Part shown: in pieces, positions 1-8,978 of the stretch
Numbering within the stretch: the stretch's first letter is position 1
How the letters are laid out: the number at the start of each line of letters is the position of its first letter
Assembly: GCF_900107645.1 (NCBI RefSeq)
Contig: NZ_FNQN01000003.1
Coordinates: 248,001-312,000 of the forward strand
Origin: Desulfuromusa kysingii
GTDB lineage: Bacteria; Desulfobacterota; Desulfuromonadia; Desulfuromonadales; Geopsychrobacteraceae
Direction of reading: 5' to 3'
Length of the DNA stretch: 64,000 nt
Notes under the pieces: generated by a model
The model's input: only the letters and a program-made list of their open reading frames with translations
Database searches by the model: none
Told to the model about the DNA's origin: nothing
Position numbers and translations under genes: made by a program

Positions 1-96
1 CATCCCATTCATTCCTGCCAATAACAGTTCGGGGTGCTCAAAAACTTCACCGCTTTCATCCGCAATAACGGCTAAAATTGTTTTGTGTTTGCTCAT
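1..96 (-). CDS. N-terminal fragment of an unrecognised protein
   Basis: The reverse strand opens with ATG at 96 and stays open to the window edge, giving 32 residues that begin MSKHKTILAVIADESGEVFE. An AAAGGAAA ribosome site lies about 9 bases upstream, so this is a real start. The hydrophobic-strand then acidic start resembles leader segments of some Geobacter radical SAM proteins, but this is too little to assign a family. The rest of the gene lies outside the window. Confidence 0.6.
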   Translation of the reverse strand, partial: MSKHKTILAVIADESGEVFEHPELLLAGMNGM

Positions 97-210
97 TTTG
101 AATTATTTCCTTTCGCGGCGCAGAAGATAGCACATTCATATGAAAAAATGAGCAATAAGTCTTGGGGCACCCTGCAATAAACAATGGTTCAAAATTGTGG
201 TTCAAAAGAT

Positions 211-654
211 CTATTTGGTCTTATTCTTTTGCAACTCTTTTTTTATCTCGGCGGCTTCAGCCGCAAGTTCATTCAGTAATGCCCCGACTGCCCATTTTTC
301 CGATACGGGGGTCAGAGCGGCCCAATGTTGCGTCGGCAGTTCGGAGTTACGGTAGTCTTCCATTAAGATATGCAGCTCCTCGTGGGTAAAACCAGACATG
401 ATGGCGGCTCTTTTCATCTCCGAGGCTTCTCCATGACCGTGTTTGTGATCGGACTCGAGAACTTCTTTCAGAGATCTTTTTATGTCATTATTCGTAGCAA
501 AGATGACAGGGAACTCGCCTAGTTTACTCTCTTCCAGGATTGCAAGGAGCTTGTGTTGCTCCGGTTCTGGATAACCACAGACCAAAAGTCCTTTCGGGCC
601 ATACATTTTTTCTGCTGATTTCTCGACCTTTTTGAAGGTTCCTTCTTCACTCAT
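211..654 (-). CDS. DUF3783 domain protein
   Basis: A 147-residue soluble protein with no signal peptide or membrane segment. The N-terminal half (about 20-75) has the alternating hydrophobic pattern of a small alpha/beta fold. It is followed by a His-rich turn (DHKHGHGE, about 69-76). The C-terminal part (about 85-140), with FTHEEL, a TPVSEKW motif and a Lys/Glu-rich helix, fits DUF3783, a family of unknown function common in anaerobes. The start has an AAAAGGATC ribosome site. It runs in the same direction as the clipped gene at 1-96 and is divergent from the radical SAM gene at 891. The function is unknown; family assignment is from memory of the motif pattern. Confidence 0.75.
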   Translation of the reverse strand: MSEEGTFKKVEKSAEKMYGPKGLLVCGYPEPEQHKLLAILEESKLGEFPVIFATNNDIKRSLKEVLESDHKHGHGEASEMKRAAIMSGFTHEELHILMEDYRNSELPTQHWAALTPVSEKWAVGALLNELAAEAAEIKKELQKNKTK

Positions 655-717
655 AACTTGATCCTTTTATGTTGAGTTAAATGGTCATAAATTTCGTCTC
701 AAACGCCCCTCGTTGTG

Positions 718-733
718 ACACTGACGACAGTGT
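718..733. promoter_or_regulatory. Perfect 6-4-6 dyad in a divergent intergenic region
   Basis: ACACTG, four spacer bases, then CAGTGT form a perfect two-fold repeat in the 236-bp gap between the divergent genes at 654 and 891. This size and place suit a dimeric regulator, but no cognate regulator is adjacent. The rest of the gap (655-890) shows no gene; the spurious reading frames there lack ribosome sites. Confidence 0.3.
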
Positions 734-890
734 AAACGTACACCGAGTTGCGTGTCAAAAGTTCAACTATAAATTTCGTTCGCGATCTGGTTATCCTTTT
801 TATCGCTGCGAAAAGCATTATTTATCTGTCCACAACGTGACGATGAAACTTTGCTTGGATATGTCCTTTGAATAGGATATCCTCCCCGCT

Positions 891-2570
891 ATGTTAACTT
901 TACTGACCACCTTACACAGCAAATATATCCACGCCAGCCTAGCATTGCCTTGTCTGGCCGCGTATTGCGGCGATGCCTGCGGTGAAATTATGATCCGCGA
1001 ATATTCCGTCAACGAACCCAAAGAGATTGTGTTAGCGCAAATTGTCGCCTGCGAAGCTGAAGTGATCTGTTTTTCGGTTTACCTGTGGAATCGGGTTGAA
1101 ACGTTGGAACTGGTTGCCTGTCTTAAACGGATTAATCCACAACTGAAAATTGTCCTTGGCGGCCCCGAGGTCTCTTTTGAAACGCGTGAATTTTTTCAAC
1201 ATCATCCCGTCGATGCCCTGATCTGCGGCGAAGGTGAGATCCCTTTGCGGAGATTATTGTCAACCTGGCAACAGGGGCAGACTCTGCCACCTGTTGCGGG
1301 GATTCAGACGCCTGAGCATCCAGAGCATAAAGATCTGGATTTACTCGAATCCTTGGATGCGATCCCTTCGCCATTCGCTGCTGGACTGGTCGATTTAACT
1401 CGCGGGTTGGTCTACTACGAAAGCAGCCGTGGTTGTCCTTATACCTGTAGTTTCTGTATGAGTTCGCTGGATGACAGGGTCAGATCGTTTTCCCTTGAGA
1501 GGATTAAGGCTGATCTGCAAATATTGATGGACGGCCGAGTGGCGAAGATAAAATTTGTTGACCGGACCTTTAATTACAATAAGCAGCGGACCCTGGAAAT
1601 CTTCAGTTTTATCCTGAAGCATAATATCTGTAGCCATTTCCACTTTGAAATTGGCGCACATTTACTGGATGAAGCGGCGTTAAAGTTGCTGGAGCAGGTG
1701 CCAGAGGAGACCTTTCAGTTTGAAATCGGGGTGCAATCGACCCTGCCGGAAACCTTGCAGCGCGTTGGTCGAGATGCCTCATTACAAAGTCTGGCTGATA
1801 ATGTTCATTTTTTACGCAGCAAAACCAACATCCATCTCCACTTGGATTTGATCGCTGGTCTGCCGGGGGAATCTTACCTACAGTTCTTGCACTCGATCGA
1901 TTGGGTCATTGGTTTAAATGCTCACCATCTGCAGATTGAACCGGTCAAGTTGTTACCCGGAGCCCCTTTGAGATTGCAGGCACAGAATTGGGGAATAGAA
2001 TATGATCCCAGTCCACCTTATACAATTTTGAAATCAGAACAGCTTGGATTTGATGATCTGGAGCGATTGCGCGGTATTGGCCGTTTGTTGGATCTGTTTG
2101 TCAACAGTGGTCGCTTTGCGTTTGTACTGCAAAAATTAATCACCCATTTTTCCCGGCTATCTCTGCTCTTGGAGGATCTGGACCGGTTCTGGCGCCAAAG
2201 TGGTCTTTATGCGCAAAGTCTGTCTTTGACGGGACAATGTCTGGCGTTTGATCGTTACTTGCAACAAAGTTTCAGTGGTGCTGAATTATTGGCGTACCGT
2301 GAGCTGCTGGGGCGTGATTATGCCCATCATCAGCGTGTCGTTGCTGGCTCAGCCCCTGAATTCTTTAATACCGATTTGTCTGCAGAAGAGAGCAAAGCTG
2401 CCCGGGTGCGGGTGAAGCAGGAGTGGGAGGCGTTGAATCGGAAAGGGAAGGTTCAATATTTTACCGCGGTGTTTTACTCGCTGCCCGATTATCCTGGTCG
2501 CACTGTGTTGATATTTCTTTATCCGGTTAAAAATGCGACGGGGTTGCAGGTGAAAGAGTTGCAGCTGTAA
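891..2570 (+). CDS. B12-binding/radical SAM protein with DUF4080 C-terminus
   Basis: A 559-residue protein of the cobalamin-binding radical SAM class. Residues 1-140 form the Rossmann-like B12-binding type domain; it lacks a clear DxHxxG motif, so cobalamin may be bound base-on or not at all. The radical SAM core starts near 170 with the cluster motif CxxxCxxC at C182, C186 and C189 (GCPYTCSFC), followed by glycine-rich strands typical of the half-barrel. The C-terminal ~190 residues fit DUF4080, seen in this subfamily. The substrate is unknown; relatives are usually annotated only as radical SAM. Transcription probably ends at the strong hairpin at 2586-2630. It stands alone, with neighbours on the opposite strand. 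Confidence 0.85.
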   Translation: MLTLLTTLHSKYIHASLALPCLAAYCGDACGEIMIREYSVNEPKEIVLAQIVACEAEVICFSVYLWNRVETLELVACLKRINPQLKIVLGGPEVSFETREFFQHHPVDALICGEGEIPLRRLLSTWQQGQTLPPVAGIQTPEHPEHKDLDLLESLDAIPSPFAAGLVDLTRGLVYYESSRGCPYTCSFCMSSLDDRVRSFSLERIKADLQILMDGRVAKIKFVDRTFNYNKQRTLEIFSFILKHNICSHFHFEIGAHLLDEAALKLLEQVPEETFQFEIGVQSTLPETLQRVGRDASLQSLADNVHFLRSKTNIHLHLDLIAGLPGESYLQFLHSIDWVIGLNAHHLQIEPVKLLPGAPLRLQAQNWGIEYDPSPPYTILKSEQLGFDDLERLRGIGRLLDLFVNSGRFAFVLQKLITHFSRLSLLLEDLDRFWRQSGLYAQSLSLTGQCLAFDRYLQQSFSGAELLAYRELLGRDYAHHQRVVAGSAPEFFNTDLSAEESKAARVRVKQEWEALNRKGKVQYFTAVFYSLPDYPGRTVLIFLYPVKNATGLQVKELQL

Positions 2571-2585
2571 GTCCTAAAATCTAAA

Positions 2586-2630
2586 AGCCGTTATCGGGAC
2601 CTTTGCTTCATCTTGGTCCCGATAACGGCT
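2586..2630. terminator. 16-bp perfect hairpin after the radical SAM gene
   Basis: A 16-base arm (2586-2601) is repeated exactly inverted at 2615-2630 around a 13-base loop. It lies 15 bp past the stop of the radical SAM gene and about 100 bp past the stop of the opposing OmpA-like gene. No long T-run follows (TTAATAAA), so it is a probable, possibly bidirectional, terminator. Confidence 0.6.
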
Positions 2631-2737
2631 TAATAAACCCTGACCCTTATCCTCTGTAGTGTTCGCACCACCGATTAAGTCCCGCAAGTTACCCTTTTGG
2701 GGATTTCTACTTCAGCCATTTTATCTCGATTATGCTG

Positions 2738-3301
2738 TCAGTTTAATTCTGTAACTGGCTCGGATGCTGGTTTTGCTTTTCCAAGCTGAAAGGTTAATCC
2801 CACTGAGTATTGCAGGTTATTGTCCGGTTCAGGAAGATCAATTAAATGGCGGACATCAGCCCGCAGAGCGATCAAGTCATCAAGAATAAAAACTTTGCAA
2901 CCAACGCCGTAATTGACGAGCAAATGGTCTCGATCTGCACCGACATCCGGGGAGGAGTAGATGGCGCCTAAACCAACTGCGACATAGGGGACAATCTTTT
3001 TCTCGGGCCAGAGGTGGTAAAGGAGATCCAGGTGATAAGTTTCAACCTTGGTATCTGTTGTTGACCGATTCTCTGAATCCGCATCTGCTTTGCTATAAAC
3101 CCCTTCAATGGACCACTTATCTGTGAAATTGTAACCCAGTCCAATGCCTTTGAGTGTGGAAGTTTCTAACGCTTGATTTCCTTCAAAGATGTGGTGACCT
3201 AGAAAAGGGGTGAGACTGAGAGCGCCGGAAAGATTGGCTGCTGCGGCTGGCAGTGCAAAACAACAGATAGAGAGAGCCAGATAGATCGATTTCTTAAGCA
3301 T
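2738..3301 (-). CDS. OmpA-N/OprF-like outer membrane beta-barrel protein
   Basis: 187 residues with a clear signal peptide (about 1-22, cleavage after PAAAA). The remainder is an alternating pattern of amphipathic strands of about 8-10 residues ending in Gly/aromatic turns, typical of an eight-stranded barrel of the OmpA transmembrane type. Phrases such as GLGYNFTDKWSIEG, YVAVGLGA and LRADVRHL match the family. There is no C-terminal peptidoglycan-binding OmpA domain, so this is a barrel-only protein. A strong AGGAGGAGG site precedes the ATG. The role is probably structural or as a small porin in the outer membrane; the substrate is unknown. It stands as a single gene. Confidence 0.75.
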   Translation of the reverse strand: MLKKSIYLALSICCFALPAAAANLSGALSLTPFLGHHIFEGNQALETSTLKGIGLGYNFTDKWSIEGVYSKADADSENRSTTDTKVETYHLDLLYHLWPEKKIVPYVAVGLGAIYSSPDVGADRDHLLVNYGVGCKVFILDDLIALRADVRHLIDLPEPDNNLQYSVGLTFQLGKAKPASEPVTELN

Positions 3302-3405
3302 ATTGAGACCTCCTCCTGATTTTCAGATGAGATAAATGTTTATCCCGTTTTAATCGTGGTCCTTCAGGGTTTATGGCCCAGATCTGAAGGGCTACGCAAT
3401 GCAAT

Positions 3406-5085
3406 TTAATCCTGGTCTGCTATTAACAACGTGTTGAATACGGGTGATTGTTCTGTGAGCGGTTCTAAATCAAGGAAGATCTGATCCCAGACATCGAGGC
3501 AGAAGCGGACAAAGAAATCACACTCGGGAGCAAGTTGATGCATTGACTCACTGATGTCTGCGCAAAAGGTTGCACTGATCTGATCATCAACAATGGACTT
3601 TTCCCTTAACAGAGGAAGATCTGCTGTGGTTAGGGGGGCAGGGGTAAACTCCCTCTCCAATAGTTGATTGGCGACCGCAGTCAAGAATATTCCCGACAGG
3701 GAAGGTCGCTCGTCATCATCTGTTTCTGCAGCCACAGCTGGCAGTTTAAAGGGGAGTATCGTGGTAAATAATTCCTGCAACGACTCAACTTGTGCCAACC
3801 GACGCTCAATTCGTTTTAGCTCTTTGGTTGTCGTAATTGGTTGCAGATTACTCGACTTTTCTTCAAACGCCTCTTGATAGAAATAGGGCGGGTTTTGCAA
3901 TAAAGAATCGATAAATAGTAATTCTGGATAGTCAAGATAAGGGTAGATCGAACTAAGGCGTATTTTCTCTGCCTGGTCTTGCAGTTTTTTGATCAGACTG
4001 TTACCTACTTGAAACAGGTGGAGCAAGTAGGTGGTTTTAAATATTTCTTCAGCTTTGTCAATATCGCTCCCTGCGAGAAACTCCAGAGCCAGGTTAAGGG
4101 TGTCGTAGGTCGATTGAAAAGCTGTAGAGACATATTTTGCTTCAGCAACATCAATGTTGTCTGCGCTCATTTTACGGTTAGCCAGGAAGAGTAATTCGCT
4201 GGCTGTTGCGTGATCAATTCCACCGCTAAGGAGTTCGGCAAGCAGGTTATTGGGGTGAGCGCAGGCAAGTAAAGCTGCCGGGTGTTGCAGGTCCTCAGCT
4301 TCAAGATGGAAGTCACTTTTTCCACCTGGGACAAATGTGTCAGGATCTCTGTAGCTATAAATTTCTTTGGCTTCAATCGCAGGGATAATTCCCAGGTCAA
4401 GTAAACGGTTGCTACGGGCCTGATAGACCTCTTCTTCTAAGACTGTAGCATTTTCACCACGGATCTTCTCCATGATGTAAAGGTAGCTTTGCTGCTCGAG
4501 TTCCATCCATATTTTTAGAATAGCCCCAATTACTTTTGCGGCATTTTCGCTGCTGTATTGAATGTCATAGACCCCTTCCAACCGTTTGGCATTTTCGGCA
4601 TCGTCGTCGTCATACGCTTCCAAGCCGCGACTGATGAAGAGATGTTTTTTGAGGAACAGGGCCAAGATTTCAGGATCCATTTCGCGTGCAAGTTGACAGA
4701 CCTTCTCTTCTCCCGTACCAAGAAGCAGTTCCAGCCAATGCAGAGAAAGAATCGGGCTTAAGTTATCGTGATCCCAACAATCGAGATCCAACAAGGTGGT
4801 TAATTGTTCTGGAGTCGCCAGCGCCAATAATTCAGTTGAATATTCAGCCCCAAGTTCGTTGACCATGAGATAAAGTTCTTGGGGGTGAAGTTTTGGTACC
4901 AATTTTTTATTATTCTTGGAATTGAGAATTAAGTCATATTTTTGCTTCCCCTGGGCCTGATGAATCATGCTGAGTTGTTCATCTGCGGTCAGGGCGTTGT
5001 ATTCTGCCAAGGAGATATTTCGGCCTTGGCGCAAGAGGGTCAGGTGGCCGACTTGACGTTTTGAGGGTAGGGTGATTTTTGTCAT
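3406..5085 (-). CDS. DUF6178 family protein
   Basis: A 559-residue, almost all-helical, acidic protein without signal peptide, membrane span or recognisable catalytic motif. The pattern of N-terminal leucine-rich helices, an LHPQELYLMVNELG-like segment near 65-80 and a long C-terminal helical region corresponds to DUF6178, a family I associate with Desulfuromonadales and other Desulfobacterota. Function is unknown. It is preceded by GGGAG nine bases before the ATG and stands as a single gene, divergent from the histidine kinase at 5267. Confidence 0.7.
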   Translation of the reverse strand: MTKITLPSKRQVGHLTLLRQGRNISLAEYNALTADEQLSMIHQAQGKQKYDLILNSKNNKKLVPKLHPQELYLMVNELGAEYSTELLALATPEQLTTLLDLDCWDHDNLSPILSLHWLELLLGTGEEKVCQLAREMDPEILALFLKKHLFISRGLEAYDDDDAENAKRLEGVYDIQYSSENAAKVIGAILKIWMELEQQSYLYIMEKIRGENATVLEEEVYQARSNRLLDLGIIPAIEAKEIYSYRDPDTFVPGGKSDFHLEAEDLQHPAALLACAHPNNLLAELLSGGIDHATASELLFLANRKMSADNIDVAEAKYVSTAFQSTYDTLNLALEFLAGSDIDKAEEIFKTTYLLHLFQVGNSLIKKLQDQAEKIRLSSIYPYLDYPELLFIDSLLQNPPYFYQEAFEEKSSNLQPITTTKELKRIERRLAQVESLQELFTTILPFKLPAVAAETDDDERPSLSGIFLTAVANQLLEREFTPAPLTTADLPLLREKSIVDDQISATFCADISESMHQLAPECDFFVRFCLDVWDQIFLDLEPLTEQSPVFNTLLIADQD

Positions 5086-5266
5086 ACTCTTATTGCTCCC
5101 ATTTTAAAATTTGTTGCGAAAAAGAGATACTCTAAAGCAGACGGACAAAATGTGCAATCAGGTTCAATTTCTGCGGAATAATTGTTAGTCTGAAGCGTTA
5201 TTTTTGCGGCGGGAAGTTTCTTGCGTTCTCATGGCTTCGCATCCATTGATTGACGTCAGGTGAAAT

Positions 5267-6856
5267 GTGACCCAAATCTTTAAGAATTTATCAATTAAAA
5301 CCAAATTAACTCTTGTTATTATGTTGGTTAGTACCGTTCTGCTGTTTCTTATCGGCAGTATTGTTCTGGTGGTGGAAGTTTATTCAGCCCGGGGCACAGT
5401 CCTTCAAGAACTCAGAATTCTGGCGAACACCCTCTCTGCCAATAGTCGACATCCTCTGATTTTGGAACAGTATACGGGCATAGAGGCGATTCTGAAATCG
5501 GTGACACAGCAGAAAAATATTCATGCCGCTTATGTTTTTGATCGCAATGGGGCCCCCGTTGCTGAGTACCTATCTCAGCAGAATTCCCACTTTCTTTTTA
5601 AGAGCTTGAAGGCTGATTTTAAGCCCGAAAATTCTACTTTATGGTCTGCACCCGTAGCAGAAAAACCGCTTTTTGATGTTTACCATTTAAGCCTTTTCAC
5701 TCCCATTGTCTATGATGGAAAGACGGTCGGGACTCTCTATCTTTTAGGTGATTTAACCCGTCTTTACAGTCATCTCGCTGGTGTCGGTTTCGGAATAATC
5801 CTCTCTTTGTTGCTGATGATTCTGTTTTCCTGGTTTCTTGCTGATCGCTTACAAAGGCCAGTTAGTACCCCCATCTTACAACTCGTGCAGTTGATGGGAA
5901 ACATTTCGGCGGTTAAAGATTATTCTCTCCGCGCAAAAAAAGTCAGTGATGATGAAATTGGTGCACTGGTTGATGGTTTTAATCAGATGTTGGATCAGAT
6001 TGAACTGCACCAAGCGCGTCTGGCAGAACATCAACTTTACTTGGAGCAGACTGTTTTAGACCGCACCTCAGAGTTGCGTTCTGCGGTGGTGGCTTTGGAG
6101 CAGGCCAGAAAACAGGCAGATGCTGCGAATGAAGCAAAATCTCACTTTCTGTCGCGGATGACACATGATCTGCGCACGCCGCTCATTGGTGTTCTGGGGA
6201 TGAATGAACTGTTACTGCGGACCCCTTTGACATCACAGCAGCAAGAGCTTGCTGGCACGGTGCAAAAGTCGGCTCAACAATTACTCCAACTGGTGAATGA
6301 AGTCCTTGACTTTTCACGGATTGAAGCTGGGAAACTGACTCTAAATCTCACGACTTTTCCGCTGCATCAGGTGGTTGAAGATGTTGCCGCTCTGCTCTGG
6401 CCACAAGCAGAAGAGAAGGGACTTTCTCTGCAGACCGATATCTCCTTGGATGCGTGTCAGACTGTCAAGGCTGATGAAGTCAGGATTCGGCAGATCTTGA
6501 CGAATTTGGTGGGCAACGCGATCAAGTTTACCCAAAGTGGGACGATTACTGTCCGTTTGCAATGTCCAGAATGTCTCCATCAAAAAGGCTCATTTTTCCT
6601 TGAAGTGGTAGACAGTGGTGTTGGCATGACAGCAGAGGTTAAACAGCAGGTTTATGACGCTTTTTATCAGGTGAACGGAACCGGTTCAGGGGCGATGATC
6701 GGTACCGGCTTAGGGCTGGCGATCGTCAAACAATTGGTTGATTTGATGAACGGTCAATTGAATCTGATCTCATCTCCCGGTCAAGGAAGCAGGTTTCAGG
6801 TGCGGGTTGAGTTGCCCATAGTTGATAAAAATACGGTTGTTGAAGGTGAGGGCTGA
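5267..6856 (+). CDS. Membrane histidine kinase with CHASE8-like sensor and HAMP
   Basis: 529 residues, GTG start with AGGTG upstream. There are two membrane spans (about 13-37 and 172-192) enclosing a ~130-residue periplasmic domain whose start (ILANTLSANSRHPLIL) and DRNG/AEY strand resemble CHASE8 sensors. HAMP follows (about 193-245), then a coiled coil, a HisKA domain with the phospho-acceptor H300 (SRMTHDLRTP) and a HATPase_c domain with the N box (NLVGNAIKFT), G1 (DSGVGM) and G2 (GTGLGLAIV). There is no receiver domain and no response regulator nearby, so it is an orphan kinase. Its stop overlaps the ATG of the LVIVD protein by one base (TGATG), implying coupled translation. Confidence 0.9.
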   Translation: MTQIFKNLSIKTKLTLVIMLVSTVLLFLIGSIVLVVEVYSARGTVLQELRILANTLSANSRHPLILEQYTGIEAILKSVTQQKNIHAAYVFDRNGAPVAEYLSQQNSHFLFKSLKADFKPENSTLWSAPVAEKPLFDVYHLSLFTPIVYDGKTVGTLYLLGDLTRLYSHLAGVGFGIILSLLLMILFSWFLADRLQRPVSTPILQLVQLMGNISAVKDYSLRAKKVSDDEIGALVDGFNQMLDQIELHQARLAEHQLYLEQTVLDRTSELRSAVVALEQARKQADAANEAKSHFLSRMTHDLRTPLIGVLGMNELLLRTPLTSQQQELAGTVQKSAQQLLQLVNEVLDFSRIEAGKLTLNLTTFPLHQVVEDVAALLWPQAEEKGLSLQTDISLDACQTVKADEVRIRQILTNLVGNAIKFTQSGTITVRLQCPECLHQKGSFFLEVVDSGVGMTAEVKQQVYDAFYQVNGTGSGAMIGTGLGLAIVKQLVDLMNGQLNLISSPGQGSRFQVRVELPIVDKNTVVEGEG

Positions 6857-8976
6857 TGAAACCAGTATCTGTCGTTGTGGTGTTCACACTATTGTTAGTC
6901 AGCGGACTTTTGGCTCTGGTTCTTTTTGGTCATTATTTTATTGACTATCTCTCCTCACCCGCTGTTTTGAGCGTGGAAAGACCCCCGTCTCAAACGTTAT
7001 CTCTCGGCTCTGAGGCGATGATGACTTTACATGGCAGTGGCTTTGATCGCAAAACCAGCGTGAGTTTATCCATGGACGTTAACAGTCGTGGAGCTATCAT
7101 TGGTTCACTGCCTCTAGAAGGGGTCTACAACGATAGTTTGCTCTCAGGTGATTATCTTTATTTAGCAAACTCTTACGGAGGATTGAAGGTTCTCGATATC
7201 AAAGATCCATATCAGCCCAGATTGTTTGCGGAGTATCTGAATGGTCGCACGATCGTTGATATTTATCGTAATAAAGACCACCTCTATCTTAGCTGTGGCA
7301 AGTCGGGGCTGACGATAATGGCGATTCAAAAGGATGGAACGTTGCTGCACGTATCCGATATTGCCGTAAAGGTGCGGGCACTCAACTGCCAAATTTCAGC
7401 GGGAAAGCTATTGGTTGCCGAAGGGGAGAGTGGCTTATCTGTCTATGATCTGCACGATCCTAAGTACGCAACCTTGGAGAGGACATTAGCGCCGGGGGCG
7501 TTTGTCTCCAAGGTGTTGATTGCTCATGGTTATTTATACCTGATTGTCGACGAAGCGAAGGTTGATATCTATCAATTGGCTAAATCCGGAGGGCCCCAGC
7601 TGGTCGGATCTTTGCAACTATCTGGAAAAATATTTGACTTGAGTATTCAGCAAAAACTCCTTTATGTTGCCAACGGGTCCGGGGTTTCGCTGTACGATCT
7701 AGCGGTGCCGTCACAACCGAAATTTTTGCAACAGTGGGTTGAACTTGGTTCGGCAAGAAAACTGTTCACCGGGATAGAGCAGATCTATGTCTCTGATAGC
7801 TTTTCCGGCTTGCGTGCTCTTGTCCCCGGGGTAGATGAATCTTCCGCCTACTTCAGTTTGAATATCGACCCCAGAACCTTCTCTGAAACGTCTCACTATC
7901 TTTATATTGCCGGGAGCAACCGGGGCTTATTGGTTGTTGATAAGAGAAAGTTATCGACACAGCCGTTGATCCCGACAATCAATACCTCTGGCAGTGTTCA
8001 CGGCCTCTTTATTAAGCAACGATGGCTCTATGTCGCCGATAGCCGCGGGGGAGTATTACTGAAAAATCTGGATGAAACGAGTCATAAAGCCACCACCATC
8101 AGTTCGCGTTGGGGAGAATCTTTTGCTGCAAAGGACAATCTGCTGTTTATCGCCCAAGATAAAATGGGGATTGAAATCCTTGATATCTCCGACCCCGCAA
8201 CTCCTCAACCTGTTGCCGTTTGGGATCATCTCCCCTCGATGCGTCTGGCCATTCTAAACAATTACCTTTTATCGGCCAATGGGGCCTCTGGTCTTAATCT
8301 GGTGGATATTTCTGACCTGCAAAATCCTGTTATCGTGGATGTGATTGCTGCTGTGCATGTGTTAGATGTTGCCGCTCAGGGGAACCATGTCTATGTCGCC
8401 AGCAAAGATGAGGGTTTGATTATTTATCAGCTAATGAACTCTGGTCAGCTTCAGCGAGTTGGCCAACTGCAGACCCCTTTTCCCATGAATCAATTTGATT
8501 ATGCCGTTGCGGTTCAGGTCCATGGTGATATTGCTTATGTTGCCAATGGCCGATCTGGATTGTTAATTATTGATGTGAAGAAACCGGATAAGCCAAAGAT
8601 CCTCAGTTCAATGGCTCTTCCTGGGAGTTGTAAAGATATCCACATTATCGGGTCTAAGATTTTTGTCACCAGCCATCGTGGTGGAATCAATGTTATCAAT
8701 GTTGAACATCCGAAAAAACCGATCTTGATGAACAATATCCCGCTTTCAGGGTTGTCGCGAGGGGTACGGGTTATCGATGATATTATTTATGTTGGTCAGC
8801 GGGAAAGGGGGGTCGCTGCTGTTCCAGTCCCGGTTATGGCACATAAGGTCAAGGTTGTCTCTGAGGGACAACTGCAAGTGACTCTATCCTCACCTAAAAT
8901 TCCCGGGCGTTTCAGCTTGCAGGTTGCTAATCAAGATAAGTCAGTTGTCGTTGGTGGCGTGGTTGATTATCAATGA
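6856..8976 (+). CDS. Membrane-anchored LVIVD-repeat (beta-propeller) protein
   Basis: 706 residues. An N-terminal hydrophobic segment (about 5-29) acts as signal anchor or signal peptide. Next is a short beta domain (about 40-85, SLGSEAMMTLHGSGF) that looks IPT/TIG-like. Then comes a long array of about 40-residue units of the form LYLANxxGGLxxLDIxxPxxP, the LVIVD repeat. I count 14 units, e.g. LYVADSRGG, LFIAQDKMG, VYVASKDEG, AYVANGRSG and IYVGQRERG. This number suits two seven-bladed propellers. The C-terminal ~40 residues again look Ig/IPT-like. It should be periplasmic or surface exposed and act in binding. Coupling to the upstream kinase suggests a partner in sensing. The gene converges on the TonB receptor with a 2-bp gap. 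Confidence 0.85.
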   Translation: MKPVSVVVVFTLLLVSGLLALVLFGHYFIDYLSSPAVLSVERPPSQTLSLGSEAMMTLHGSGFDRKTSVSLSMDVNSRGAIIGSLPLEGVYNDSLLSGDYLYLANSYGGLKVLDIKDPYQPRLFAEYLNGRTIVDIYRNKDHLYLSCGKSGLTIMAIQKDGTLLHVSDIAVKVRALNCQISAGKLLVAEGESGLSVYDLHDPKYATLERTLAPGAFVSKVLIAHGYLYLIVDEAKVDIYQLAKSGGPQLVGSLQLSGKIFDLSIQQKLLYVANGSGVSLYDLAVPSQPKFLQQWVELGSARKLFTGIEQIYVSDSFSGLRALVPGVDESSAYFSLNIDPRTFSETSHYLYIAGSNRGLLVVDKRKLSTQPLIPTINTSGSVHGLFIKQRWLYVADSRGGVLLKNLDETSHKATTISSRWGESFAAKDNLLFIAQDKMGIEILDISDPATPQPVAVWDHLPSMRLAILNNYLLSANGASGLNLVDISDLQNPVIVDVIAAVHVLDVAAQGNHVYVASKDEGLIIYQLMNSGQLQRVGQLQTPFPMNQFDYAVAVQVHGDIAYVANGRSGLLIIDVKKPDKPKILSSMALPGSCKDIHIIGSKIFVTSHRGGINVINVEHPKKPILMNNIPLSGLSRGVRVIDDIIYVGQRERGVAAVPVPVMAHKVKVVSEGQLQVTLSSPKIPGRFSLQVANQDKSVVVGGVVDYQ

Positions 8977-8978
8977 GG

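Noticed and set aside
681-875. Small plus-strand frame in the gap before the radical SAM gene
   Set aside because: No ribosome site, no domain; occupies a likely promoter region.
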